Part shown: in pieces, positions 15,866-16,053 of the stretch
How the letters are laid out: the number at the start of each line of letters is the position of its first letter
How positions within the stretch are numbered: position 1 is the first letter of the stretch
From: Ferruginibacter sp.
GTDB lineage: Bacteria; Bacteroidota; Bacteroidia; Chitinophagales; Chitinophagaceae
NCBI GenBank assembly: GCA_025352435.1
Contig: JANXTN010000213.1
Coordinates: 1-16,053 of the forward strand
Direction of reading: 5' to 3'
DNA: 16,053 nt
The notes under the pieces: model-generated
What the model was told of the DNA's origin: nothing
Database searches by the model: none
What the model saw: the letters and a program-made list of their open reading frames with translations, nothing else
Position numbers and translations under genes: made by a program

Positions 15866-15897
15866 TTTGAATAATTAGAAAGTTTTTTATACTTTTG
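15866..15897 (+). promoter_or_regulatory. Candidate promoter P3, proximal rRNA promoter
   Basis: TTTG (15866-15869), a 20-bp spacer, then TACTTTTG (15890-15897) match the Bacteroidota consensus fully. An AT-rich run precedes the -7 element. The transcript would start around 15904 and lead into the rRNA-type leader that follows. Confidence 0.75.
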
Positions 15898-15903
15898 CAC
15901 CCC

Positions 15904-16053
15904 GCTTCAAAAAAGGGGAAACAAAAATAGAAACAAGATCTTTGAAAGTTTGGAAATAACAGCAAGAAAAAAACGAAAGTTTTTAGAACACAGGAAATTT
16001 TAGCGCAAATAATACAAAACAGAATTTGACGTTAATTTTTTTTTGAGAAAATT
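15904..16053 (+). other. Probable rRNA operon leader; 16S rRNA expected just beyond the right edge
   Basis: No open frame is present. The leader contains GATCTTTGAAAG (15938-15949), which resembles the boxA-type antitermination segment at this place in Bacteroidota rRNA leaders ('gatctttga...'). A small hairpin closed by a C(GAAA)G tetraloop lies at 15969-15984. The sequence ends in an AT-rich stretch of the sort seen just before the mature 16S 5' end. The 16S gene itself is not in the window, so this is an inference from the leader and the tandem promoters. Confidence 0.65.

Noticed and set aside
15900..15918. CCCC/GGGG hairpin after the proximal rRNA promoter
   Set aside because: Only 4 bp, and its left arm would lie upstream of the predicted transcription start.

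Overview
The window comes from a member of the Bacteroidota, most likely a Chitinophagaceae-type bacterium. The evidence is AT-rich DNA, family-typical proteins (DUF4476, a large katE catalase, an M1 peptidase with a Bacteroidota-style secretion signal), weak Shine-Dalgarno sequences, and Bacteroidota promoters (TTTG, about 20 bp, TAnnTTTG). This assignment is inferred from the sequence, not from a database match.

Layout. Positions 1-154 hold the start of a small DUF3606-like gene on the minus strand. Positions 155-1104 hold no intact gene, but about 590-830 contains a decayed CinA/PncC-like gene. Positions 1105-5619 form a three-gene plus-strand cassette: a GT-B glycosyltransferase, a natural fusion of a GH1-like domain with an RmlD-like reductase, and UDP-galactopyranose mutase (glf). 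Together they look like a small galactofuranose-type glycoside pathway with no flippase or polymerase beside it. Positions 9483-5647 form a minus-strand stress operon read right to left: a DUF892 ferritin-like protein, a large catalase (katE), a broken SemiSWEET/PQ-loop sugar transporter, and a frameshifted Bacteroidota protein of unknown function. The two broken genes are invisible as full ORFs. Restoring one base in each gives the family sequences, with 8- and 9-bp spacing between genes.

Positions 9719-10915 encode the Na+/H+ antiporter NhaA, divergent from the stress operon across an intergenic region rich in symmetric elements. A strong bidirectional terminator at 10978-11010 separates nhaA from a convergent secreted M1 metallopeptidase (13470-11032). 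Then come a divergent secreted DUF4476 protein and truA (tRNA pseudouridine synthase), probably co-transcribed. The last 500 bases carry three tandem promoter-like sites and a leader typical of an rRNA operon. The 16S gene should begin just past the right edge.

Most genes are recognisable. The parts most worth following up are the glycoside cassette with its GH1::RmlD fusion, and the three hidden broken genes. I saw no CRISPR array, insertion sequence, prophage or tRNA gene.
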